Part shown: in pieces, positions 15,029 to 22,287 of the stretch
How positions within the stretch are numbered: position 1 is the stretch's first letter
Layout of the letters: each line of letters begins with the position of its first letter
NCBI GenBank assembly: GCA_002419215.1
Contig: DIFQ01000126.1
Span: 1-24,515, forward strand
Source of the DNA: Syntrophaceae bacterium UBA5744
GTDB taxonomy: Bacteria > Desulfobacterota > Syntrophia > Syntrophales > UBA2192
Reading direction: 5' to 3'
Length of the DNA stretch: 24,515 nucleotides
The notes under the pieces: generated by a model
What the model was told of the DNA's origin: nothing
Seen by the model: only the letters and a program-made list of their open reading frames with translations
The model's database searches: none
Position numbers and translations under genes: made by a program

Positions 15029-15451
15029 ATGGCCAGTAAGAAACTGTTAGAGCTTTTGAACAAGGGGATCGCCCGCGAAATCCAGGTGTCGGTCCAGTAC
15101 ATGTGGCAGCACGTCCAGTGGTCCGGGATTCCCCATTACGTCGTAAAAGACGAATTGAAAAAAATTGCCATTGCGGAAATGAAGCATGCAGAGGAGATCG
15201 CTGAAAGGCTGTTCTACCTCGGCGGCATCCCCACGACGAAACCGGAGCCGATCTTCGTCGGCAAGACACTCAAGGAGATGCTGATCAAGGACATGAAGGA
15301 CGAGGAAGGGGCAATCAAACTCTACAAGCAGACCATCGAACTTGCGCGAAAAGAAGATGACCCGACGACGGTGCGGCTTTTCAAGAAGATCCTCGCGGAC
15401 GAGGAGGAGCACCACGATTTCTTCCAGGGCGTTCTCGAAGGGCTGAAGTAG
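15029..15451 (+). CDS. Bacterioferritin-like ferritin-superfamily protein
   Basis: A 140-residue four-helix ferritin-like protein. Di-iron ligands are visible: E17, E50-x2-H53 (EMKH), E92/E93, and E126-x2-H129 (DEEEHHD). M51 is at the position of the haem-binding methionine in bacterioferritins (EMKHAEEIAERLFYLGGIP strongly recalls Bfr). It is shorter than the usual about 155-160 residues, ending soon after the last ligand helix, so assembly into a 24-mer cage is uncertain. Homologues store iron or scavenge peroxide. GAAGGAGGAAAG precedes the ATG. It lies directly after the Dx/H1-like gene but as a separate unit, and the pairing suggests iron or oxidative-stress handling. Confidence 0.9.
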   Translation: MASKKLLELLNKGIAREIQVSVQYMWQHVQWSGIPHYVVKDELKKIAIAEMKHAEEIAERLFYLGGIPTTKPEPIFVGKTLKEMLIKDMKDEEGAIKLYKQTIELARKEDDPTTVRLFKKILADEEEHHDFFQGVLEGLK

Positions 15452-15475
15452 CGGACCCGGCAGATCAGGACAATA

Positions 15476-15504
15476 GCCCACTTCGCGGTGGGCTTTTGTT
15501 TTTT
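15476..15504 (+). terminator. Rho-independent terminator of the ferritin-like gene
   Basis: GCCCAC (15476-15481), loop TTCGCG, GTGGGC (15488-15493), followed by TTTTGTTTTTT. It begins 25 nt after the stop codon. Confidence 0.9.
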
Positions 15505-15568
15505 CGATGGGACCCGGGCATTCGCAGCGGAATGACCGGATCCGTCATTTGCAAAAAGGGAAAGTGAA

Positions 15569-16024
15569 ATGAGGAGAAGCGAAAGAGAAATCCGCGATGA
15601 GAAGGGCATTCATGAGATCCTCGAGAAAGGACTTGTCTGCCGCCTCGGCCTTTACGACGGGCAATACCCCTATGTGGTCCCCATGAATTATGGTTACCGG
15701 GACGGTCGCCTTTACTTCCATTGTGCCCGGGAGGGAAGGAAGATCGAAATTCTGAAAATCAATGACAGGGTCTGCATCGAAGTCGACATCGATACCCGGA
15801 TTACGCGGGGCGACACGCCGTGCCGGTGGGCAACGAAATACCGGAGCGTCATCGGGTTCGGCAGGGCCCGGATCATCAATGAGGAAAACGGGAAGAAGGC
15901 CGGCCTCGATGTGATCCTTGCGCACTACGGCGGGAGCGGCGTCGGGTACGACGAAACATCCATGCAGCGGACAGCCGTGATCGAAGTGGTCCTGGAGAGC
16001 ATGACCGGCAAGCAGTCCCTCTGA
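15569..16024 (+). CDS. Pyridoxamine 5'-phosphate oxidase-like (NimA-type) flavin protein
   Basis: A 151-residue split-barrel FMN-binding protein of the PPOX/NimA group. Features are an N-terminal helix (REIRDEKGIHEILEKGLVCRLG), the strand pair YPYVVPMNYGYRDGRLYFHC (residues 34-53) followed by AREGRKIEILK, and CIEVDID, then the later strand SVIGFGRARIIN. These match family regions that bind FMN and form the dimer. Members include nitroimidazole-resistance proteins and haem- or F420-linked oxidoreductases; the substrate cannot be told from sequence. The length is typical. It has its own ribosome-binding site (AAAGGGAAAG) and lies between the ferritin terminator and the marR operator, so it is probably an independent unit. 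Confidence 0.85.
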   Translation: MRRSEREIRDEKGIHEILEKGLVCRLGLYDGQYPYVVPMNYGYRDGRLYFHCAREGRKIEILKINDRVCIEVDIDTRITRGDTPCRWATKYRSVIGFGRARIINEENGKKAGLDVILAHYGGSGVGYDETSMQRTAVIEVVLESMTGKQSL

Positions 16025-16074
16025 TCCATTCCGAAGCGATGCAACCCTTCCGAGCCGGGTGCCGTCACCCTGTG

Positions 16075-16125
16075 TTTGGCGTGCAAAATAAATGTTGACA
16101 GCATTTATTTGGCATGCCAAATAAA
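16075..16125 (+). promoter_or_regulatory. Duplicated palindromic operator upstream of marR
   Basis: Two copies of TTTGGCRTGCMAAATAA start at 16075 and 16108, exactly 33 nt apart (three helical turns). The second contains the perfect 14-bp palindrome TTTGGCATGCCAAA. Between them AATAAATG (16087-16094) and CATTTATT (16102-16109) form another inverted repeat surrounding a TTGACA (16095-16100) that could be a -35 box. Only 33 nt separate the second copy from the marR start, which fits autorepression. Confidence 0.6.
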
Positions 16126-16157
16126 GACGAAAGCCGGAAAGCCCGGAAGGGATGAAG

Positions 16158-16622
16158 ATGGGAAAAGCCGGGAGGGAAAATGCCCCGATGCCGAAGGACG
16201 ACCGCCTGATCTTCCTGGTCTTCACTGCCCAGTTGAAGCTGAAAACCTACCTCAAGAATGTCCTGTCCGAAGCCGGGGTGACGATCACGCCGGCCCAATC
16301 GGCGATCCTTTTCCTCCTGAAGAAGAAGAACGGCCAGACCATGTCGGAGCTGACCCAGGTGCTTTCCATCGACAACTCGACCCTGACGGGCCTTGTCGAC
16401 CGTCTCGAGCGGGTGGGATTTGTGCAGCGCAACGCCGGCAGGTTGGACCGGCGGGCCTCCCATGTCTTCATCACGGACAGGGGGCGCGAGGAGATCGATC
16501 TCGCACAGGGCGTGATCCGCCGTGTAAACGAGCAGATCAAGGCGGATTTCACGGAGCGAGAGGTCGAGGCATTCAAGAAGATATTAAAATCCTTCTTCGT
16601 CAGATTCGGGGCACACCCGTGA
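16158..16622 (+). CDS. MarR family transcriptional regulator
   Basis: A 154-residue winged-helix repressor. The MarR core is clear: ITPAQSAILFLLKKKNGQTM, then SELTQVLSIDNSTLTGLVDRLERVGFVQR (recognition helix) and the wing NAGRLDRRASHVFITDRGRE. Helices at both ends form the dimer. ATG 16158 is preferred because AAGGG ends six bases before it; ATG 16152 would leave no spacing. The gene sits directly after a duplicated palindrome and is followed after 13 nt by the acyl-CoA dehydrogenase-like gene. It probably represses itself and the downstream genes in response to a small ligand, possibly an acyl-CoA or aromatic compound (inference). Confidence 0.9.
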   Translation: MGKAGRENAPMPKDDRLIFLVFTAQLKLKTYLKNVLSEAGVTITPAQSAILFLLKKKNGQTMSELTQVLSIDNSTLTGLVDRLERVGFVQRNAGRLDRRASHVFITDRGREEIDLAQGVIRRVNEQIKADFTEREVEAFKKILKSFFVRFGAHP

Positions 16623-16635
16623 GAGGAGGCGCGTG

Positions 16636-17784
16636 ATGGCTGTGAAGCAGGGAAGCAGGGAAAGAGTCTCGCGGCTGACAATGCAGGCTGCACGCCTTGC
16701 AGGCCTGGACCTCTCCGAGCGAGGCGAAGCCGGGGATCTGGAGATCGCCAGGGGGCTGTGGGGGACCATGGCCAGGAGAGGCCTTCTGGGCTGGAGCATC
16801 CCTGCCGCATTCGGGGGGGATGGGGCCCGTTTTTCCGACATCCTTCCGGCCGTGGAGGCCTTTGTCGGGGGAGGCGGAAGACCCGGGCTTGCCCTTTCCT
16901 GGATGGTCCATTTGATTGTCGGAAAGGTTCTCATCGCGGGCGTTGCAGACGGCGACCGGAAAAAAGAAATCCTGCCCGGAATGGCCGCCGGCAAATTGAC
17001 GGCCTCCATTGCCCTTTCCGAGCCGGGGGCCGGCAGTGACCCGAAGCGGATCCGCACGACAGCCGTGAAAAAAGGAAGGTCCTATGTACTCAACGGGGAA
17101 AAGGCGTGGCTCACCAATGGCCCCATGGCCGATCTCTTCATCCTGTTTGCCGTGACGGGTGAACGGGGCGGGAGAAAGAACTTTACGGCATTTGTTGTCC
17201 CGAGGGAAACACCCGGGCTCGTCGTTCGTGAGATGCCGGCCCTGGGTTACCTGAGACCGTCGCCGCACTGCGAGATACGGCTCGAGGGATGCGCCGTGCC
17301 CGAAACCGCCATCCTCGGCCGAAGGGGCCGGGCCTGGGAAGATCTCTCGAAGCCGTTCCGGGTTGCTGAGGATGTGCTGCTGTCAGGGGCCATTCTCGGG
17401 GGGCTGGACCGGCAGGCCAGTCAGGCTGCCCGCGTTATTCAGGAGAGCAAGGGAAAGATCGAAAACGACGTGAAAGAGCGCTTCGGGGAATTTGCGGCCC
17501 TGCTCGCGGCGGCGAGGCGGATTGCACGGGATGCCGCAGTGGATCTCGACGGCGGGCAGCGGGGCACGGATGTGGAGCACCGGCTCGTTTCCTTTCACCT
17601 CATCGCAAAAACACTGCAGGAATCCCTTAGGGACATGGTCACAAAAACCGCAGGCGGCGCGCCTTCCGGTCCGGTTGGGATTGGGGACGATATCGCCCGG
17701 CTCATCGGTCTCGGGGCGCACGCGTCCCGGGCCCGCCAACGCAAATGGGGAGAGACACTTCTGATCGGGAAGGAGAAACCATGA
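16636..17784 (+). CDS. Acyl-CoA dehydrogenase-like flavoprotein lacking the usual catalytic Glu region
   Basis: A 382-residue ACAD-superfamily protein. The N-terminal helical domain includes GLLGWSIPAAFGGDG, and the FAD/substrate region SIALSEPGAGSDPKRIRTTA with LNGEKAWLTNGPMADLFILF is canonical. The last domain keeps helices and a GGAPSGP segment, but the normal ending with the catalytic glutamate (YEGT-type) is absent. The sequence instead reads DDIARLIGLGAHASRARQRK and then WGETLLIGKEKP. It may be inactive, use another base, or act as a flavin oxidoreductase or protein scaffold. GAGGAGG precedes ATG 16636; GTG 16633 is too close to the site. Its last bases overlap the next start (ATGA), giving translational coupling to the MoxR-like gene. 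Confidence 0.85.
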   Translation: MAVKQGSRERVSRLTMQAARLAGLDLSERGEAGDLEIARGLWGTMARRGLLGWSIPAAFGGDGARFSDILPAVEAFVGGGGRPGLALSWMVHLIVGKVLIAGVADGDRKKEILPGMAAGKLTASIALSEPGAGSDPKRIRTTAVKKGRSYVLNGEKAWLTNGPMADLFILFAVTGERGGRKNFTAFVVPRETPGLVVREMPALGYLRPSPHCEIRLEGCAVPETAILGRRGRAWEDLSKPFRVAEDVLLSGAILGGLDRQASQAARVIQESKGKIENDVKERFGEFAALLAAARRIARDAAVDLDGGQRGTDVEHRLVSFHLIAKTLQESLRDMVTKTAGGAPSGPVGIGDDIARLIGLGAHASRARQRKWGETLLIGKEKP

Positions 17785-18725
17785 GGGATCAACCCGGGAA
17801 ATTCGAAACGGTCGACCAGGTGAACGAGGGCTTCAAGAGCACCGGCTACATCTGCAGCACGGATATCGCGACGACGGTCTACCTGGCCTTTCACCTCGAG
17901 AAGCCGGTTCTCGTCGAGGGGCCCGCCGGTGTCGGGAAGACGGAGCTGGCGAAGAAGGCGGCTGCGTTCATGGACGTGCCGCTCATCCGGCTGCAGTGCT
18001 ACGAGGGGCTCGACGAGTCGAAGGCGCTCTACGAGTGGAAGTACGGAAAGCAGCTCCTCTACTCCCAGCTGCTGCGGGACAAACTCGACCAGGTCATCGA
18101 CAAGGAGAGCGACCTGGGCGAGTCGATCCGAACGCTGCACCGCTACGAGGACATCTTTTTCTCTCCCCAGTTTCTCGAGCCAAGGCCGCTCCTCAAGGCG
18201 CTTCAGGAAGAACGGGGCGCCGTGCTCCTCATCGACGAGGTGGACAAGGCCGACGAGGAGTTCGAAGCCTTTCTGCTGGAGATCCTCTCCGACTTCCAGG
18301 TGTCGATCCCCGAGATCGGCACGGTGAAGGCGCGAACGAGGCCCTATGTCTTTCTCACCAGCAACAGCACCCGCGAGCTCAGCGAGGCGTTGAAGAGGCG
18401 CTGCCTGCATCTCTTCATCCCGTTCCCCGCTCCCGATCTCGAGCGGGAGATCGTCCGCCACCACGTGCCGAATATCCCCGATCTGCTGGAGAGGCAGCTG
18501 GTGATGTTCATCCACGAGGTGAGAAAGCTCGAGCTCAAGAAGGTGCCCTCCATCAGCGAAACCATCGACTGGGCACGGGCCCTGATCCTGCTGCACGCCG
18601 AGGGTCTCGACCGGGACCTGACCCGGAAGACACTCAATACCTTCCTCAAGTTCGAGGAGGACGTCCGGGCCGTTGACGAAAAGCTCTTTCTGCTCGTCGA
18701 CAAGGCCCTGAAGGAAACGGCCTGA
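17781..18725 (+). CDS. MoxR/CoxD-type AAA+ ATPase
   Basis: A 314-residue AAA+ ATPase of the MoxR group. The Walker A motif is EGPAGVGKTE (46-55), Walker B is VLLIDEVDKAD (148-158), sensor 1 lies in YVFLTSNSTREL, and an arginine-finger-like EALKRRCLH follows. These ATPases act as chaperones with VWA-domain partners; the CoxD/CoxE pair helps mature the metal centre of CO dehydrogenase in carboxidotrophs. Start ATG 17781 has AAGGAG at 17770-17775 and overlaps the preceding stop. Its own stop overlaps the start of the VWA gene (TGATG). No CO dehydrogenase genes are in the window, so the client is unknown. Confidence 0.93.
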   Translation: MRDQPGKFETVDQVNEGFKSTGYICSTDIATTVYLAFHLEKPVLVEGPAGVGKTELAKKAAAFMDVPLIRLQCYEGLDESKALYEWKYGKQLLYSQLLRDKLDQVIDKESDLGESIRTLHRYEDIFFSPQFLEPRPLLKALQEERGAVLLIDEVDKADEEFEAFLLEILSDFQVSIPEIGTVKARTRPYVFLTSNSTRELSEALKRRCLHLFIPFPAPDLEREIVRHHVPNIPDLLERQLVMFIHEVRKLELKKVPSISETIDWARALILLHAEGLDRDLTRKTLNTFLKFEEDVRAVDEKLFLLVDKALKETA

Positions 18726-20068
18726 TGGACCGCGTGTTGAACCATTTTATCGTCTCCCTGCGCGGGGCAGGCGTGCCCGTGTCGGTCTCGGAGAGCATCG
18801 ACGCCGCGCAGGCCCTGGCGATCGCCGGGTATGCCGACCGGCAGATCGTGAGGAGCAGCCTTGCGGCGACCCTAGCAAAGTCCGCTGCCGAGAAGGAGAT
18901 CTTCGACGCCTGTTTCGAGCGGTTCTTTTCTTTTCAGTCCCTGCCGTCCCCCTTTGCGGCCGGCCCGGAGAACGGTAACGAAGAACAACCCGGGGACATG
19001 CCGCCGATCGGCGGGATGATCATGGAGGGCGACCTGGGCGGGGTTGCGCTCGCCGTCCGGGACGCAGCCCGGTCCGTGGATCTGCAGTCCATCCGGTTCG
19101 TCACGCAGAGGGGGATGTTCACGGCACGGATTCTCCAGGCCCTGCAACTGGACCAGCTGGACCGTTTCGTGGCCGATCTCTACCGCGAGGGAAGCGCCGG
19201 CGCCGAGGGTACGGCACGGCAGCTCGAGCAGGGCAGGGAAGCCCTGATCGACATGGTGAGGCGCTTTGTCGAGGAGCAGTACGACATCTTTGCCCGGGAA
19301 AGCACCGAGCGGATCATCGAGAGATACCTCTGGGACGTGAGGCTCACGGAACTGGAAGAGCGGCATTACGATCGCATGCACTTCCTCATCCGCAAACTTG
19401 TGAAGCGCATGAACGAGCGCTATTCCCGCAGGCGGCGAAGGGCGAAGCGGGGTGCCCTCGATTTCAAACAGACCCTCCGGGCAAACATGCACCACGGTGG
19501 CCTTCTCTTCGAGACGCGCTGGAAGAAAAAAAGGATGAACCGGCCCGACGTGGTGATCCTCTGCGATGTGAGCCGCTCCATGTCGACGGTGGTCCGGTTC
19601 TGTCTGCTGATGCTCTACGGTCTCAACGAGGTGATCGCCCGGGTCCGCTCCTTCGTTTTCTGCTCGAGCCTTCTCGAGGTCAGCCACATCTTCGAAACCT
19701 GTCCCATCGCCGAGGCCGTTGAGCGTCTTCGGACCGGTGAAGGGCTCGACATCCACATGGGAAGGACCGATTACGGAAGCGCCTTCTGGGATTTCACGAA
19801 CAGGCACCTCGATGCGGTCACGGGCAAGACGACGGTCATCATCCTGGGCGATGCCCGCAGCAACTACGGCGATCCGGCCGATGAACTGTTGCAGAAGATC
19901 TCCGAGCGCAGCCGCCGCCTCATCTGGCTGAACCCCGAGACGCCCACCATGTGGGGAACGGGCGACTCTGAGATGAAGCTCTACAGGCGCCTCTGCGATC
20001 TCGTCATGGAGTGCAGCACCCTGCGTCACCTGGAGCAGCTCGTCCGCGTACTGGTCAAGCTCCCCTGA
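18725..20068 (+). CDS. CoxE-like VWA domain protein
   Basis: A 447-residue CoxE-type protein. Residues 1-70 form the helical start (LNHFIVSLRGAGVPVSVSES), and an Arg-rich segment (RYSRRRRRAKRG, 232-243) precedes the VWA domain. The metal-ion-dependent adhesion site is D281-V-S283-R-S285 (ILCDVSRSM), with T348-D349 in GRTDYGSAFWDF and a conserved IILGDARSNYGDP. It is the usual partner of the AAA+ ATPase encoded just upstream; the start codon shares one base with that gene's stop, so the two are probably made in a fixed ratio. The pair probably acts as a metal-centre or complex assembly chaperone; the target is not evident here. Confidence 0.92.
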   Translation: MDRVLNHFIVSLRGAGVPVSVSESIDAAQALAIAGYADRQIVRSSLAATLAKSAAEKEIFDACFERFFSFQSLPSPFAAGPENGNEEQPGDMPPIGGMIMEGDLGGVALAVRDAARSVDLQSIRFVTQRGMFTARILQALQLDQLDRFVADLYREGSAGAEGTARQLEQGREALIDMVRRFVEEQYDIFARESTERIIERYLWDVRLTELEERHYDRMHFLIRKLVKRMNERYSRRRRRAKRGALDFKQTLRANMHHGGLLFETRWKKKRMNRPDVVILCDVSRSMSTVVRFCLLMLYGLNEVIARVRSFVFCSSLLEVSHIFETCPIAEAVERLRTGEGLDIHMGRTDYGSAFWDFTNRHLDAVTGKTTVIILGDARSNYGDPADELLQKISERSRRLIWLNPETPTMWGTGDSEMKLYRRLCDLVMECSTLRHLEQLVRVLVKLP

Positions 20069-20159
20069 TTGGCCCCCTCGCCTGATTTCTTCTGTTTTTC
20101 ACCAATTTTCCATGCTATTCTCGTTTCAAGACGAAACAGGGTGGAGCCGGATCCGTAGA

Positions 20160-20909
20160 ATGCAGAGTGAGGATTTCAGGGAGCAATACCGGCATGCACA
20201 GGAGATTGCCCGGCGGATCACCGGGGAAGTGGGGGAGCCTTCCTTTTACAGCGAGCAGAAAAGAGAGGTGGAAACCTCCGCCCGTGCGTTCCGGGATCAC
20301 CCACTCGTCGTCCAGGCCCTCAACGTCCTCGGAACCGACCCGGACAGGAAGGGCCACGGGCTCAGCCACATCACGAAGGTGGCCGTCGATGCCGGTGCGA
20401 TCATCCTCGTAGAGCGTGAACAGGTTGACGCCCCTGATCGGGTTTTCAGACTTGTCGCTCTGGCCCATGTGGCCGGTGTCCTTCACGATATCAAGAGGGA
20501 GGAAAAGGACCACGCCAGGAAGGGAGCCGAGGCGGCGGCACGGCTGCTCCTGGATTTCGACCTCGGCGAAGGCGAGAGATCCGCAATTGTCGATTCCATA
20601 ACGAACCATGAGGCCTTCAGGCCGGTTCTGCCCCTGAATCACCCCGACTGGCAGTTGCTTTCCGATGCGCTCTACGATGCCGACAAATTCCGCTGGGGGC
20701 CCGACAACTTCTCCGAAATGCTCTGGGACATGGTTTCGAGGCGCAACGTGCCCCTCTCTGCGGTGCTCGGCCGGTTCCTCAAGGGGATGGAGGGGGTCGG
20801 AAGGATCCGGGACACCTTCCGCAGCAATACGGGGCGGCATTACGGTCCTGATTTCATCGACCGGGGAATGGAGATCGGCCGACGGCTCTATGCGGAGCTG
20901 ACGCGATGA
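20160..20909 (+). CDS. HD-domain phosphohydrolase-like protein
   Basis: A 249-residue HD-superfamily protein. Metal ligands can be assigned as H66/H70 (GHGLSHITKV), the H109-D110 doublet (AGVLHDIKREEKDH118), and a later aspartate in LYDADKFRWG. HD proteins hydrolyse phosphate esters, often nucleotides, using divalent metals; the substrate is unknown. The N-terminal helix MQSEDFREQYRHAQEIARRI starts at ATG 20160, which I prefer; ATG 20112 would add 16 residues encoded by an AT-rich, promoter-like stretch. It lies 91 nt after the VWA gene and is followed by the longest GGCTACA repeat. Confidence 0.8.
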   Translation: MQSEDFREQYRHAQEIARRITGEVGEPSFYSEQKREVETSARAFRDHPLVVQALNVLGTDPDRKGHGLSHITKVAVDAGAIILVEREQVDAPDRVFRLVALAHVAGVLHDIKREEKDHARKGAEAAARLLLDFDLGEGERSAIVDSITNHEAFRPVLPLNHPDWQLLSDALYDADKFRWGPDNFSEMLWDMVSRRNVPLSAVLGRFLKGMEGVGRIRDTFRSNTGRHYGPDFIDRGMEIGRRLYAELTR

Positions 20910-20915
20910 GGCAGA

Positions 20916-21014
20916 AGGCTACAGGCTACAGGCTACAGGCTACAGGCTACAGGCTACAGGCTACAGGCATATCCCTTGTCTGCGTCTTTTCCCGTGGCCT
21001 GCGGCCTGTAGCCT
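20916..21014. repeat. GGCTACAGG short-unit hairpin
   Basis: The GGCTACA array on the left can pair with GGCCTGTAGCCTT on the right (about 21004-21015), leaving a loop of roughly 35-80 nt depending on register. It is the same family as 8120-8200 and 23966-24036. It lies between the HD and uspA genes and could end the HD transcript, although it lacks a T-tract. Confidence 0.65.
20917..20965 (+). repeat. Seven perfect tandem copies of GGCTACA
   Basis: Seven uninterrupted 7-mers GGCTACA occupy 20917-20965, eight bases after the HD gene stop. The units are part of the longer hairpin formed with 20999-21015. A perfect short tandem array of this kind is prone to slippage and copy-number change. Confidence 0.9.
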
Positions 21015-21083
21015 TGTTTTGAAGGACTCGATCGAATGAACACGGCAATTTATCGACGGTATCAGAAGGCAGGGAGGTGAAAG

Positions 21084-21530
21084 ATGATCAAAAAGATTCT
21101 GATGGCGACGGATGGCTCAAAAACGTCTGTCAGGGCGCTCAAGGTTGCCGTCGAAATGGCGAAGAAGATGGGGGCCAAGCTCGCCCTCGTCGGTGTGATC
21201 GACAACCGCCTCTATGTGGGTCGTACAATGCCGGCCTCGTCTTCGCCGACCCGGATTGCCGAGTCAGTCGAAGACTACCTGATGCAGGTGGCAGGCGCAT
21301 ACCTTGCCGACGCATCCAAACTGTGTGTGCAGGGTGGCATCGAGCCCGAGATCGTCATCCGGTCGGGGCATCCGGCCGAAGAGATCCTGAAGGAAGCCCG
21401 CCGGTGGAAGGCCGACCTCTTGGTCTTGGGATCCCACGGGAAGAGCGGGATCGGTTCGGTAATGGGCAGCGTCACTTTCGGGGTCCTCCACGGGGAGTCA
21501 AGGGTTCCGATCCTCGTCGTCAGGAAGTGA
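21084..21530 (+). CDS. UspA-type universal stress protein
   Basis: A 148-residue universal stress protein. It starts with the family strand ILMATDGS and ends with the nucleotide-binding glycine loop and strand LGSHGKSGIGSVMGSVTFG, then VPILVVRK. The usual G-x2-G-x9-G-S/T spacing is shortened by one residue here (x8), which might weaken ATP binding. Such proteins form dimers and are induced in starvation, oxidative or energy stress. GGGAGGTG precedes the ATG. The Nudix gene starts 11 nt after the stop, so the two are probably co-transcribed. Confidence 0.9.
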   Translation: MIKKILMATDGSKTSVRALKVAVEMAKKMGAKLALVGVIDNRLYVGRTMPASSSPTRIAESVEDYLMQVAGAYLADASKLCVQGGIEPEIVIRSGHPAEEILKEARRWKADLLVLGSHGKSGIGSVMGSVTFGVLHGESRVPILVVRK

Positions 21531-21541
21531 GGCGACGGGTG

Positions 21542-22099
21542 ATGAGCAACGGAAAAGCGGGAAGCGGAAAATCGAAGCTGCTCTACAAGGGGCCTGTTTT
21601 CAATCTGTTCGAGGATGAGATCGAGCTTCCGAATGGCAGGGTCATCCGGAGAAGCCGTGTCGAGCACCGGCCCACCATCGGCGTTGTACCGTACATCGGC
21701 GACGGGCGGATCGTGCTGATCCGCCAGCACCGCCACGCTGTGGGGGTATCGCTGCTCGAGATCCCGGCGGGCACCATGGACAAGGGAAATGAATCCCCGG
21801 AGGAATGCGTACAGAGGGAGCTGGCCGAGGAAACGGGCTACAGGGCCGGGCGCCTGGTAAAGCTCTTTGGGGGGTATCTCGTCCCCGGATACGCGGACGA
21901 GTTCATGCACTTCTTCCTGGCCTTCGATCTCATCCGGGCGCCGTTGCCGCCCGACGAGGACGAGTTCATCGAAACCATGACATGCCCGCTTCCCGACGCA
22001 TTGCGGATGATCCGGGACGGACGGATCGTCGATAGCAAAACGGCCCTTGCCTTGCTCCTGGCTGCGGATTATCTCCGTGAAAACAAGGCGATGCGTTAG
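21542..22099 (+). CDS. Nudix hydrolase, ADP-ribose pyrophosphatase-like
   Basis: A 185-residue Nudix protein of the ADP-ribose/NDP-sugar pyrophosphatase type. The N-terminal part (VEHRPTIGVVPYIGDGRIVL, then IRQHRHAVG) and the box GTMDKGNESPEECVQRELAE followed by ETGY are clear. The spacing from the box glycine to the first glutamate is one residue longer than the consensus (x6 rather than x5). The REL-xEE-TGY core, which binds the catalytic metals, is intact. It would cleave ADP-ribose to AMP and ribose 5-phosphate. ATG 21542 is chosen; GTG 21539 is adjacent and in frame. The gene follows uspA and is convergent with the FmdB-type gene (20 nt between stops). Confidence 0.9.
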   Translation: MSNGKAGSGKSKLLYKGPVFNLFEDEIELPNGRVIRRSRVEHRPTIGVVPYIGDGRIVLIRQHRHAVGVSLLEIPAGTMDKGNESPEECVQRELAEETGYRAGRLVKLFGGYLVPGYADEFMHFFLAFDLIRAPLPPDEDEFIETMTCPLPDALRMIRDGRIVDSKTALALLLAADYLRENKAMR

Positions 22100-22119
22100 G
22101 GAAGTGCCCGGGCTGCCGC

Positions 22120-22287
22120 CTAGCTCTTCTTGCTCGTCTTGGTCTGGAACGTGGAAATCTTCTGCTTCACGTTCTTTTTTTTGCAGGCGGGGCAGCTGAT
22201 TTTACCCTTGTCGCGTTCCGCCATGCTCATGACAAGAGTGAATTCCCTCCTGCAGTCCTCACAACGGAATTCATAGGTAGGCACCAT
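22120..22287 (-). CDS. FmdB-family zinc ribbon protein
   Basis: A 55-residue minus-strand protein starting MVPTYEFRCEDCRREFTLVM and ending STFQTKTSKKS. It matches the FmdB-type putative regulatory zinc ribbon: PTYEFRCxxC at the N-terminus, a second SCPAC knuckle, and the conserved KQKISTFQTKTSKKS tail. The four cysteines (C9, C12, C32, C35) should bind one zinc ion. FmdB proteins are named from formamidase operons but their function is unsettled. GGGGGG-type Shine-Dalgarno sequence lies upstream of ATG 22287. The gene is divergent from the RlpA-like gene and convergent with the Nudix gene. Confidence 0.88.
   Translation of the reverse strand: MVPTYEFRCEDCRREFTLVMSMAERDKGKISCPACKKKNVKQKISTFQTKTSKKS

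Noticed and set aside
17781..20068. Part of a CO dehydrogenase (cox) cluster
   Set aside because: Only CoxD/CoxE-like genes are present; no coxL, coxM or coxS is seen, and MoxR/VWA pairs serve many clients.
20917..20965. CRISPR-like tandem array
   Set aside because: The 7-nt unit repeats without spacers and there are no cas genes; it is a simple tandem repeat within a hairpin.
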